Below are positions 25,265 to 33,716 of a stretch of 34,126 bases of DNA, one piece after another. The notes under the pieces are model-generated. The model was not told the origin of the DNA. It made no database searches and was given only the letters and a program-made list of their open reading frames with translations. How positions within the stretch are numbered: position 1 is the first letter of the stretch; each line of letters begins with the position of its first letter. This DNA comes from Bacteroidota bacterium (GTDB lineage: Bacteria; Bacteroidota; Bacteroidia; UKL13-3): contig CANLLM010000021.1 of NCBI GenBank assembly GCA_947491825.1, positions 1-34,126 on the forward strand. The letters run 5' to 3'. Made by a program: the position numbers and the translations under genes.

Positions 25265-26893
25265 ATGAACGGTTTTTTTAAAGTTCCTGTTCCCGTAAAC
25301 GAACCTATTTTAAATTATGCACCTGGTAGTGCAGAGCGCATTGATTTAAAAGCGGCATTAGCCGCTGCACGCGGTCAACAAATTGATATACCTATGTATA
25401 TTGGTAGTGAAGAAGTTCGTAGTAGCAAAACCAGTCGAATAGCTCCTCCACACGATCATCAACACACGTTAGGTCATTTTCATATAGGCGATGCCTCACA
25501 TGTGAAAGCAGCTATTGAAGCCGCCTTAGCTGCCAAAAAAAACTGGGAGCATTTACCTTGGGAGCAACGAGCCGCTATATTTTTAAAAGCTGCTGATTTA
25601 ATTGCTGGACCTTACCGTGCCAAATTAAACGCTGCTACCATGCTTGGCCAAAGCAAAAATGCCTTTCAGGCTGAAATTGATAGCGCTTGCGAGATTATTG
25701 ACTTTTTACGTTTTAATGTGGCTTTTATGAGCCAAATTTATAATGATCAACCACAATCTGGAAAAGGCATGTGGAATCGCATTGAATACCGTCCACTTGA
25801 AGGATTTGTATTTGCTTTAACACCCTTTAACTTTACAGCTATTGCAGGTAATTTACCTACAAGTGCTGCTATGATGGGTAATGTGGTTGTTTGGAAGCCG
25901 GCTAATACTCAAATCTACTCAGCCAATGTGTTGATGGAGATTTTTAAAGAGGCAGGCGTTCCTGATGGGGTAATTAATTTGGTTTATGTTAGTGGTCCAA
26001 CAGCAGGTGAAGTTATATTCAACCATCCTGATTTTGCAGGAATTCACTTTACGGGTTCAACGGGAGTGTTCCAAGATATTTGGAAAACCATTGGTGGTAA
26101 TATTCATAAATACAAAACTTACCCTCGAATAGTTGGCGAAACAGGTGGTAAAGATTTTATCGTGATGCACAAAACGGCTAAGGTTGATGAAAGTGTTACT
26201 GCAATTGTGCGTGGTGCTTTCGAATTTCAGGGCCAAAAATGTTCAGCAGCCTCGCGCGCTTATGTGCCTTCAAACTTGTGGCCTGCAGTTAAAAATAAAC
26301 TGATAGAAACTGTTAAGTCTTTAAAAATGGGTCCCACAGAAGATTTTAGCAACTTTGTAAATGCAGTTATTGATGAGCGTTCATTTGATAAAATAGCTAA
26401 TTATATTGAAGGTGTTAAGCAAGATGCCGAGACCGAGATTATAGTTGGTGGCGGTTACGATAAATCAAAAGGGTACTTTATTGAACCTACTATTTTGGTT
26501 ACTCAAAACCCGAAATCAACCACCATGTGTGAGGAGATTTTTGGACCTGTATTAACGCTGTTTGTATACGATGAAGATAAGTTTGAAGAAACGTTAGACT
26601 TGGTAAATACCACTTCAGAATATGCTTTAACAGGAGCCATAATATCCCAAGACAGGTATGCAATTGAATTGGCTACAAACAAATTACGTAACGCTGCAGG
26701 CAATTTTTACATTAATGATAAACCAACTGGCGCTGTAGTTGGACAACAACCATTTGGTGGTGCCCGTGGTAGTGGAACAAATGATAAAGCAGGTGCCATG
26801 GTTAACTTACTCCGTTGGGTAAGCATGCGTACTATTAAAGAAACATTTGTAACGCCTGCTCGTTACGAGTATCCTTTTTTATCAGCAGAATAA
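25265..26893 (+). CDS. pruA: L-glutamate gamma-semialdehyde (1-pyrroline-5-carboxylate) dehydrogenase
   Basis: Second step of proline catabolism: oxidises glutamate semialdehyde to glutamate with NAD+. 542 residues, the length of the stand-alone eukaryote-like P5CDH group common in Bacteroidota. Catalytic Cys326 is in FQGQKCSAASRAY and the catalytic Glu is in VGETGGKDF. FALTPFNFTAIAGNLP and GSTGVFQDIW form the NAD-binding region. IFGPVLTLFVYD and PFGGARGSGTNDKAG follow near the C-terminus. No proline dehydrogenase domain is fused and no putA-like gene adjoins. It is preceded by a candidate promoter and followed by a hairpin. Confidence 0.95.
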   Translation: MNGFFKVPVPVNEPILNYAPGSAERIDLKAALAAARGQQIDIPMYIGSEEVRSSKTSRIAPPHDHQHTLGHFHIGDASHVKAAIEAALAAKKNWEHLPWEQRAAIFLKAADLIAGPYRAKLNAATMLGQSKNAFQAEIDSACEIIDFLRFNVAFMSQIYNDQPQSGKGMWNRIEYRPLEGFVFALTPFNFTAIAGNLPTSAAMMGNVVVWKPANTQIYSANVLMEIFKEAGVPDGVINLVYVSGPTAGEVIFNHPDFAGIHFTGSTGVFQDIWKTIGGNIHKYKTYPRIVGETGGKDFIVMHKTAKVDESVTAIVRGAFEFQGQKCSAASRAYVPSNLWPAVKNKLIETVKSLKMGPTEDFSNFVNAVIDERSFDKIANYIEGVKQDAETEIIVGGGYDKSKGYFIEPTILVTQNPKSTTMCEEIFGPVLTLFVYDEDKFEETLDLVNTTSEYALTGAIISQDRYAIELATNKLRNAAGNFYINDKPTGAVVGQQPFGGARGSGTNDKAGAMVNLLRWVSMRTIKETFVTPARYEYPFLSAE

Positions 26894-26914
26894 CTACCGC
26901 TTATTTTTTTATCC

Positions 26915-26943
26915 AGCCCTTCTAAATAGTATTTAGAGGGGCT
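26915..26943 (+). terminator. Hairpin after pruA (probable terminator)
   Basis: AGCCCTTCTAAAT and ATTTAGAGGGGCT form a 13-pair stem with one T-G wobble and a 3-base loop. Only TT follows on the plus strand, so it is a weaker intrinsic terminator than others in the window; a T-run precedes the stem instead. It lies 21 bases after the pruA stop. Confidence 0.5.
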
Positions 26944-27017
26944 TTGGTAATTAATACGGCCTTAAAGTTTTATTTAGTATAATGCAAACTCATTTTTAAA
27001 GTAGATTAAGTTTTTAC

Positions 27018-28889
27018 ATGATGATACAAATCAAATTAATAGCAACAAGTTTATTGCTTTCGCTAACCTTATTTAGCGCGGAAGCACAAAGTGCAAAAGA
27101 GATTAAACCATTTAAGTTACCTGTTGCTCGCACGCAGGAAGAAATTAAACTGGGGCGTAATTTAGCAGCAAATAAATTGCTCGAAAAAAAGGCAGAATCT
27201 TTTCCATTAAATATCCGTTATCCAGGCGAGTTTGAAGAATCACAATCTGTATTTACATCTTGGTCATATGATTATGATGTGAACGGAAATGTAACAGGAG
27301 CAGACGTAACGAGTGATTATGCGCTAGTATCTGCGCGATTGGCTGATGCTATTCAAAAAGTTGTTCCAGTTATTATTAGGGTTGAAAAAGCAAGTGATAC
27401 CAGTGCCATTAAAACGTATATGACCAATCGTAATTCCCCTTTAATAAATTATAGCTTCATTATTTCTCCGGGTGATGACTGGTGGACCCGCGACTTTGGC
27501 CCTAACGGTGTTTATGTTGGCAACCAAGACAGCTTAGCTTTTATCGATTTAAAATATTATCCCGGCCGCGATAAAGATGATGTAGCGCCCATTGCTTTGG
27601 GTAATAGATTAAATATACCCAATTACATTACACGTTTAAATGCAGAGGGCGGAAACCTGATGGCTGATGGATTCGGCAGAACGTTTTTCAGTGATGTGAT
27701 AACTTCAGTAAATACAGATCCTACATTAGTAAGTCCCGTTTTTACAACCAAAGAAGTAAAAGATAAAATGACTGCCATGTTTGGTTCAAAGCAAAACATT
27801 GAACTGCCAACGTTAAACTGTGATGGCGGAACTGGGCATATTGATTTGTACTTGAAAATGATTGATGAGCAAACACTCATCATATCAAAATATCCCAATG
27901 AAATTACTGCGGTTGATAAGCTCATTATTGAAAATAATACCCAGCTTTTAGCTTCTATCAACAGTACTTATAATCGTCCGTTCAGGGTATATCGTATACC
28001 TCATCCAACAGATGATAACGGCATACACTCACGTAAAACATGCAGTCAAATTAATGCGGATGCGCGTACTTTTGTAAATGGATTAACCATTAATAATACC
28101 TATATCATGCCTTCTTATTCTGATGATTTTGATGGCAATAAATTACAAACCGAGCAAGCTGTAAATTTGTTTAAAAGCATCATGCCTGGTTATAAAGTGG
28201 TCGATATCGACTCTCGCTTACTAAGTGAATTGGGTGGAGAGTTGCATTGTATTACGATGCAAATTCCGGCTGAAAACCCAGTATTATTTTGGCATCCAAG
28301 TGTTGATGGATATTATCCTTCGGTTACTAACTCCTTTCATATTGTGGCTAAAATAAGCAACAAAAGTGGGGTGGCAACCGCACTTTGTAAGTGGCGATTA
28401 AAGGGGGCATCAACATTTAATACCGTAAATTTAACAGATAGTTCAGGTTTCTTTATCGGTAATATTTTGGCTAATGGCATAACATCTGCCGATGAAATTG
28501 AATATTACTTAAGTGCAACAACCAATAATGGTAAAACAGCTGTAAAGCCAATCACTGCTCCTGATGGTTTCTATAGTATTTTTTTTACCGAAAGAACTGC
28601 ATTGGCAGAGTTTGAAGTTTCAACGAAAGATTACCTGTTTAATGCTTACCCCAACCCTGCATCAACCCAAATTAAAATACCTTTTTATGCCAAACAAGGC
28701 AAAGTGGCAAACATAAAAATTGCCGATATAACAGGTAAAATAGTAAAAGAAATTGCCCCAGCCAACCTGCAAAATGGACTAAATGAGGTAATTGTTGATT
28801 TACATGATTTGAATAACGGAATTTATTTTTATACTTACACGTTAGATGGCAACGTTATTGCTACACGTAAATTAATAGTAAGTAAATAA
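27018..28889 (+). CDS. Secreted peptidylarginine-deiminase-like (PAD_porph) protein with T9SS sorting domain
   Basis: 623 residues. A signal peptide ends near AEAQ (about 24). A guanidino-group-modifying fold follows, with the four catalytic residues of the agmatine deiminase / Porphyromonas PAD family: Asp159 in WWTRDFGP, His274 and Asp276 in GTGHIDLYLK, and Cys411 in GGELHCITM. EGGNLMADG is also typical. Then comes an immunoglobulin-like stretch (about 425-525), and a type A T9SS domain from about 545 (FNAYPNPASTQI, ADITGKIVKEI, LNNGIYFYTYT, ending RKLIVSK). The order of signal peptide, deiminase, Ig-like part and sorting domain matches P. gingivalis PPAD, which citrullinates C-terminal arginines. 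Substrate is not decided: protein arginine or a small amine such as agmatine. The Prc-type protease gene follows after 12 bases. Confidence 0.85.
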   Translation: MMIQIKLIATSLLLSLTLFSAEAQSAKEIKPFKLPVARTQEEIKLGRNLAANKLLEKKAESFPLNIRYPGEFEESQSVFTSWSYDYDVNGNVTGADVTSDYALVSARLADAIQKVVPVIIRVEKASDTSAIKTYMTNRNSPLINYSFIISPGDDWWTRDFGPNGVYVGNQDSLAFIDLKYYPGRDKDDVAPIALGNRLNIPNYITRLNAEGGNLMADGFGRTFFSDVITSVNTDPTLVSPVFTTKEVKDKMTAMFGSKQNIELPTLNCDGGTGHIDLYLKMIDEQTLIISKYPNEITAVDKLIIENNTQLLASINSTYNRPFRVYRIPHPTDDNGIHSRKTCSQINADARTFVNGLTINNTYIMPSYSDDFDGNKLQTEQAVNLFKSIMPGYKVVDIDSRLLSELGGELHCITMQIPAENPVLFWHPSVDGYYPSVTNSFHIVAKISNKSGVATALCKWRLKGASTFNTVNLTDSSGFFIGNILANGITSADEIEYYLSATTNNGKTAVKPITAPDGFYSIFFTERTALAEFEVSTKDYLFNAYPNPASTQIKIPFYAKQGKVANIKIADITGKIVKEIAPANLQNGLNEVIVDLHDLNNGIYFYTYTLDGNVIATRKLIVSK

Positions 28890-28901
28890 ACATAATTATA
28901 C

Positions 28902-30896
28902 ATGATTGTAAAACAGATAACTGCTTTGCTTTTCGGTGCCTTGTTTTTAAATACGGCATGCGCATCAGATAGTACCAAAGTTCAATTTAAGCAACTAGAG
29001 CCCGAACCACAGCACCCAATGGTGTTTTCTACAGCCATGCAGCTGGTGGCATCATACCACTATCAAAAACCTGCTATCAACGATCAGTTTTCATCTAATG
29101 CTTTTGATAACTACATCAAAGACCTTGATCCTTCAAAAGTTTATTTTTTAAAAAGTGATATTACTGAGTTTGAAAAGTATAGGTATAGTATTGATGAAAG
29201 TATATTTAGTGGTGACGTAAAACCTGGTTTTGAAATTTTTAATAGATACCAACAACGTTTGCAAGAGCGCATTAATTATGCATTTTCGTTATTGAACGAT
29301 TCAACGCAGTTTGATTTTAGTAACAATGATTCGTTTATGACAAATAGAGAGAAGACCTCTTTTGTTTCAAATTCAGATGAATTGAATGCCCTTTGGAAAC
29401 TTAAATTAAAATACGAATGTTTAGCATCTAAAGTTCAAGGGAAAGATTTTAAAACATACAGCGAAACGATTCGTAAGCGATATGAAAATTTATTGAAATT
29501 ATCGTCAAAAACTAAAAGTGAAGATGTTTTCCAGTTATATGTAAACTCATTAACTGAATTGGCTGATCCACATACCAGTTATTTCTCTCCTCGTGCAAGT
29601 GCCGATTTTAATACGCAAATGAGTTTATCATTGGAGGGTATTGGTGCTACTTTACAAACGGAAAACGAGTATACTAAAATTCGTGAGGTAGTAAAAGGCG
29701 GTCCGGCTGATAAAAGTAAGAAAATATTTGCTGGAGACAGAATTATTGGTGTAGCGCAAGGTGATAGTGATGTAGTAAATGTAGTAGACTGGCGCTTGGA
29801 TGATGTAGTGAGTTTAATAAGGGGTAAAAAAGGAACCACAGTAAGACTAGAAATTATTCCAGCATCTGAACCTAATAAGACCAGGGTTATTGAGATTAAG
29901 CGCGATAAAATTGTATTGGAAGATCAATCGGCTAAGAGTAGCATAAAAGAAGTTACCCGTAACGGTAAAAAGTACAAATATGGTGTGATTAGTTTACCAA
30001 CTTTTTATATTGATTTTGCTGCAGCACGTAAAGGCGATCCTAATTATAAAAGCACCACGCGTGATGTTAAAAAACTAATTGTTGAATTAAAAAAACAAAA
30101 AGTTAACGGACTGATTATTGATTTAAGAAACAATGGTGGTGGCTCCTTACAAGAGGCTGTAGAGTTAACAGGGTTGTTTATTAAAACTGGTCCTGTTGTT
30201 CAGGTTAAGGACGGAGCCGGTGGAATTAAAGATGAAACAGATCGTAACCCTGAACTATTTTACGATGGACCGATAAGTGTTTTAGTAAACAGATTTAGTG
30301 CATCTGCATCTGAAATTTTTGCTGCAGCTATTCAAGATTACGGTAGGGGAGTTGTTATTGGCGAAAAAACTTATGGTAAGGGCACCGTGCAAAACATGGT
30401 TGCTGTAAATGAATTTGTACAATATGATGGTAAGCCATTAGGAGAGGTTAAATTAACCATAGCAAAGTTTTATCGTATAAATGGAAGTTCAACTCAGCAC
30501 CGTGGTGTAATCCCTGACATAGAATTACCAAGTTTATATTCTGATAAAGAGTTTGGTGAGGAAGCCAGCAAGTATGCACTGCCATGGGATCAAATTTCGC
30601 CTACACAGTTTGAGGTTGTTAATACGGTTACATCAAAATTAAACAATGTGTTGGCAAAGCATACCGAACGAATGAGTAGTAATAAAGAGTATGCTTATCT
30701 ACAACAAGATATCAATTTCTTTAAAGAACATAATGCAAAGCTTTACCAAACACTAAATGAAGTTTCGTACAAAATACAAAATGATAAAATAGATGCGGAT
30801 AAAAAAGCACGAGAGGACGAACGTAAAGTGCGCAAGGTGACCAACCCAGATTTAATGATGGATGAAGCATTAGAGGTGTTGTGTGACTTAAAATAG
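28902..30896 (+). CDS. C-terminal processing protease (Prc/Tsp-type, S41A)
   Basis: 664 residues, close to E. coli Prc (682). A hydrophobic export signal (about 1-19) ends at NTACAS, possibly a poor lipobox. A tail-specific protease N-terminal domain follows (about 40-220), then a PDZ domain (about 225-320; SLEGIGATLQ), and the S41 core. DLRNNGGGSLQEA precedes the catalytic Ser468 in FSASASEIF and Lys493 in YGKGTVQ, exactly 25 residues apart as in E. coli Prc. The end has a charged DUF3340-like helix region. It cleaves proteins from their C-termini in the periplasm. It sits 12 bases behind the deiminase gene, so the two are probably one transcript. A strong terminator ends the unit. Confidence 0.93.
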   Translation: MIVKQITALLFGALFLNTACASDSTKVQFKQLEPEPQHPMVFSTAMQLVASYHYQKPAINDQFSSNAFDNYIKDLDPSKVYFLKSDITEFEKYRYSIDESIFSGDVKPGFEIFNRYQQRLQERINYAFSLLNDSTQFDFSNNDSFMTNREKTSFVSNSDELNALWKLKLKYECLASKVQGKDFKTYSETIRKRYENLLKLSSKTKSEDVFQLYVNSLTELADPHTSYFSPRASADFNTQMSLSLEGIGATLQTENEYTKIREVVKGGPADKSKKIFAGDRIIGVAQGDSDVVNVVDWRLDDVVSLIRGKKGTTVRLEIIPASEPNKTRVIEIKRDKIVLEDQSAKSSIKEVTRNGKKYKYGVISLPTFYIDFAAARKGDPNYKSTTRDVKKLIVELKKQKVNGLIIDLRNNGGGSLQEAVELTGLFIKTGPVVQVKDGAGGIKDETDRNPELFYDGPISVLVNRFSASASEIFAAAIQDYGRGVVIGEKTYGKGTVQNMVAVNEFVQYDGKPLGEVKLTIAKFYRINGSSTQHRGVIPDIELPSLYSDKEFGEEASKYALPWDQISPTQFEVVNTVTSKLNNVLAKHTERMSSNKEYAYLQQDINFFKEHNAKLYQTLNEVSYKIQNDKIDADKKAREDERKVRKVTNPDLMMDEALEVLCDLK

Positions 30897-30913
30897 TAAT
30901 GTACAAAAAACAG

Positions 30914-30951
30914 AAACGGGTTGATGAAGATCATTCATTAACCCGTTTTTT
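30914..30951 (+). terminator. Strong Rho-independent terminator after the Prc-type gene
   Basis: AAACGGGTTGATGAA (30914-30928) pairs with TTCATTAACCCGTTT (30934-30948) over 15 positions with one G-T wobble and a 5-base loop, followed by a run of T. It begins 18 bases after the stop codon. Confidence 0.92.
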
Positions 30952-31400
30952 GTTTATCCATAATGTGATAACGAACTTCTACTTGCATTCGTTTTTTAAA
31001 TTCGTAAAGTATATGATAAAAAAGAAAATATTCTTATGAGAAAACGGTAAGTGAATGAAACTAAAATAATGAATTGAAAAACAGTTATCAAATTAGGCTG
31101 ACAAGACATTATACTAATACTGGATTTTGGATAATAAAATGAGTGGTATTACTTTAGATTTTCTCATAATTAGAAACCTAATTTCAAAATAGGTATTAAT
31201 TTAACAAGTCTTATACTGATAAGGTGACATGAAAATACAACTATAATTGATAAAATCAATATAAGGTTTATCGGGAATGTTTATATGTTAATTAAGCCTG
31301 TGACGAGTGAGCGGCTTATCTTTAATGGCAGGTTATAAAGAAGATATTTTCTATAAAATTGGTTATGTTTTTTAATTAAAGTTTGGAAGTTTAATTAATG

Positions 31401-31436
31401 GTTGTATTAAAATAGCAAATAGTTGCATTAAAAGCA
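31401..31436 (+). repeat. Imperfect direct repeat upstream of the lipoprotein gene
   Basis: GTTGTATTAAAATAGCA (31401-31417) and GTTGCATTAAAAGCA (31422-31436) differ by one substitution and a two-base gap, and start 21 bases apart (two helical turns). It lies about 40 bases before the candidate -7 box, a place where an activator could bind. Confidence 0.35.
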
Positions 31437-31475
31437 GAATTGGTTAAGCTTAAATTAAATTTCAGTATATATGTA

Positions 31476-31483
31476 TAACGTTG
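31476..31483 (+). promoter_or_regulatory. Candidate -7 box for the lipoprotein gene
   Basis: TAACGTTG has one mismatch to TAnnTTTG. Transcription from here would give a leader of about 70 bases that includes the hairpin at 31503-31519. Confidence 0.3.
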
Positions 31484-31502
31484 AATAAAAAATCAATAAT
31501 AA

Positions 31503-31519
31503 CGATAAATCCTTTATCG
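31503..31519 (+). promoter_or_regulatory. Perfect inverted repeat in the lipoprotein leader
   Basis: CGATAAA and TTTATCG are exact 7-base arms around TCC, ending 38 bases before the ATG. It could be a dimeric-repressor operator or an RNA hairpin that protects the mRNA 5' end. No T-run follows. Confidence 0.4.
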
Positions 31520-31557
31520 GATATTAAGACATTGACCAACCCAAAAAAAATAAAATC

Positions 31558-32562
31558 ATGAAAAAAATCATCCCAATTTTAGTAGGAGTATTATCTCTTG
31601 CTTCATGTTCAATTCAGAGAGAAATTAAAAAAGATACCAAAGCACACGATCCAGAGATTAATGCGCCAAGCTTTGGCATGGTTATTAAGCCGATTGCTGC
31701 CGACTTAAAAGTGGAATCTGTAAAGCAATCAGTTACTTACACCGCTGATTTGAAATTACCGCTAAGTGAACTTAAAAACAATGCGATGGAGTTGTTTTTA
31801 ACAACCCATAAATGTGATTACGTTGTAGATCCAGTTTACTCAAGAGTTTCTACAGTTGAGAACTCTAAATTAACAGAAATCAAGATTACAATCTCAGGTT
31901 TTCCGGCTACTTACACTAAATTTTACCAATTAGACTCTTTGCCAAAATCTGTAGTTCAATATTCTTCTATTTCTTTGCCAATTAAAAGAGTGGAATATTT
32001 AAATTCTATTAAATCTGAAACCATAGGTAAATCTTTTGGAATGGAATTTGTTTTTGGTTTTGTACCAACATTCGTTGGAGCTCAAATTGATTATGCTCCA
32101 AATGCGAATGGTTTACATTATTATGGCTCTTTTGATAAATATTCTGAACAAGGAATGTTAGACTTTGATTACAATGTAAGTACCGATAAAAAAACAGGTA
32201 CTGCCAGTTATGATCATAGCGCATTTTCAGTAGGAGTTTTTAAGGAGAAAGAATTTAGTAACAGATTTAAAATAAGAGGCTCAGGAGGTCTTAATTATTC
32301 ATCAATGCCATTTGCAAAAAGTTTAACAGACCCAAATGATAAAACATCATTCACTGGTGCAACATCGATTGGTATACGCTTTGGTGCTGCAGCAGATTAT
32401 CGTATTTCAGGTGGGATATCCCTTGTTGGTAAAGCTCATGCTAATGTTGGTCTAATAAACTTTATTGGTCAGGATGGGGATTATACGAGTGAGATAACTA
32501 CTATTAAAAATAATGATTATCCTCTAATAAACTTGAGTGCAGGCATTCGTTTTAACTTTTAA
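31558..32562 (+). CDS. Hypothetical lipoprotein, probably outer-membrane associated
   Basis: 334 residues. A clear lipoprotein signal (LSLASC, lipidated Cys17) is followed by a polar N-terminal domain (about 30-145), then a C-terminal half (about 155-334) of alternating glycine- and aromatic-rich strands. Examples are GMEFVFGFVPTF, SFTGATSIGIRFGAAADY and the final NLSAGIRFNF. The terminal Phe and strand pattern resemble small outer-membrane beta-barrel or adhesin-like proteins. I recognise no family and give no function. It has an unusually long upstream region and its own strong terminator, so it is a single transcription unit. Confidence 0.75.
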   Translation: MKKIIPILVGVLSLASCSIQREIKKDTKAHDPEINAPSFGMVIKPIAADLKVESVKQSVTYTADLKLPLSELKNNAMELFLTTHKCDYVVDPVYSRVSTVENSKLTEIKITISGFPATYTKFYQLDSLPKSVVQYSSISLPIKRVEYLNSIKSETIGKSFGMEFVFGFVPTFVGAQIDYAPNANGLHYYGSFDKYSEQGMLDFDYNVSTDKKTGTASYDHSAFSVGVFKEKEFSNRFKIRGSGGLNYSSMPFAKSLTDPNDKTSFTGATSIGIRFGAAADYRISGGISLVGKAHANVGLINFIGQDGDYTSEITTIKNNDYPLINLSAGIRFNF

Positions 32563-32590
32563 CTTTTTAAAACGTTTTAACATAAAAATA

Positions 32591-32623
32591 AAAAAACCAA
32601 TTTGTTTTCAAATTGGTTTTTTT
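32591..32623 (+). terminator. Rho-independent terminator after the lipoprotein gene (bidirectional form)
   Basis: AAAAAACCAATTTG and CAAATTGGTTTTTT are 14-base perfect arms with a TTTT loop. The A-run before and T-run after mean it can stop transcription from both sides, including read-through from the opposing pcm gene. The remaining 32624-32883 is AT-rich with no gene seen. Confidence 0.92.
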
Positions 32624-32883
32624 ATTTCTTTAAATTTCCATTAAGTTAATAAATATAACCTGTAAATAACTTGTATGTGAATTAATATTAAAAAGAAGTA
32701 AAATTATATTAGACTTATGCTGTTAATTTATTCACGCAAAAAAATCTAATAGCTTTTATTGTATATACCGTCATCAGTTTGTTATTTAAGCTGCTCAAAA
32801 AGGTGTTTAATTTTCTTTACAATACATTATTATTGTGTTTAACTTGGCCTTAATTTCCCTACTCAAAAAATGTAATAACTAAC

Positions 32884-33540
32884 TTATTTCCAACCGTTTT
32901 CTCCAATTAATGGAACAAACTTGAAGTTATCCATTACTATTTTTTCAAATGATTTTTCTGATTTACGAACTATGGTTAACATTTGTTGTACTTTCTCATC
33001 ACCTACCGGAATAACCATGATGCCGCCTATTGCTAGTTGTGCAGCCAATTGTTTTGGCACAACGGGGGCACCAGCTGTTACCATGATCTTGTCAAATGGT
33101 GCTTCATCCGGCCAACCTTTGGTTCCATCACCACATAATAAGTGGGCTTTATAACCAAAGTGATTCAACATAACCTGCGCTTTCTTTGATAATGTTTCAT
33201 GGCGCTCTATACTGTATACATTAGCTCCCATCTCAGCCAAAATGCACGTTTGATAGCCACTACCTGTTCCAATTTCAAGTACTTTATCGGCTTTTTGTAC
33301 ATGTAATATTTGTGTTTGGTAGGCTACAGTATAAGGTTGCGATATAGTTTGACCCTCGCCAATTGGAAAGGCTTTGTCTTCATATGCATGACCTTCAAAT
33401 GTTTTATCAAAAAAGAAATGGCGCTGGATTTTTAGTATGGCATTCAATACCCCTTTATCGTTAATGCCCCTTTTAGCAAGTAACTCAACTAGCTTTTTTC
33501 TTGCGCCTTTATTTTTATAAGAATCTTCGTGACTTAACAT
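32884..33540 (-). CDS. pcm: Protein-L-isoaspartate O-methyltransferase
   Basis: Repairs isoaspartyl residues in aged proteins by SAM-dependent methylation. 218 residues, normal length. Signatures in order: AFPIGEGQTISQPYTVA (about 62-78), SAM motif I VLEIGTGSGYQT, VYSIERHETL, GDGTKGW, FDKIMVTAGAP and the late IPVGDEKVQQM. The start MLSHEDSYKNKG is the only good ATG. It is a single gene, transcribed away from the oxidoreductase-like gene at the right edge. A CATATTTG box four bases before the ATG is one mismatch from the -7 consensus and would imply a nearly leaderless transcript. Confidence 0.95.
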   Translation of the reverse strand: MLSHEDSYKNKGARKKLVELLAKRGINDKGVLNAILKIQRHFFFDKTFEGHAYEDKAFPIGEGQTISQPYTVAYQTQILHVQKADKVLEIGTGSGYQTCILAEMGANVYSIERHETLSKKAQVMLNHFGYKAHLLCGDGTKGWPDEAPFDKIMVTAGAPVVPKQLAAQLAIGGIMVIPVGDEKVQQMLTIVRKSEKSFEKIVMDNFKFVPLIGENGWK

Positions 33541-33716
33541 GAAAGCAAATATGTATTAGTTTAAATGTAATACGTTGATGGGATTTTCACAATTAATATC
33601 TAATAAAACCACTAGTGTACATTTTATTGTGTTTGTATTTTATATTTCTGTTAATAAAAGGGATAACTCCCAAAATTGCGCTATAGCTTCCCACATATCT
33701 TCGTAGTGCATCAAAA

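Larger units (their letters stand above)
30952..31557. other. Long AT-rich intergenic region with possible regulatory repeats
   Basis: About 600 bases with no supportable gene on either strand. Structure seen: TAAGCC and GGCTTA arms flanking a relatively G+C-rich 14-base core at about 31295-31320, the direct repeat at 31401-31436, a -7-like box at 31476-31483 and a hairpin at 31503-31519. It may hold an untranslated leader or a small RNA, but nothing matches an RNA family I know. Confidence 0.35.

Noticed and set aside
27018-28889. Simple cytosolic agmatine deiminase (aguA)
   Set aside because: The signal peptide, Ig-like section and T9SS sorting domain show a secreted protein, so I did not assign aguA, although agmatine as substrate is not excluded.
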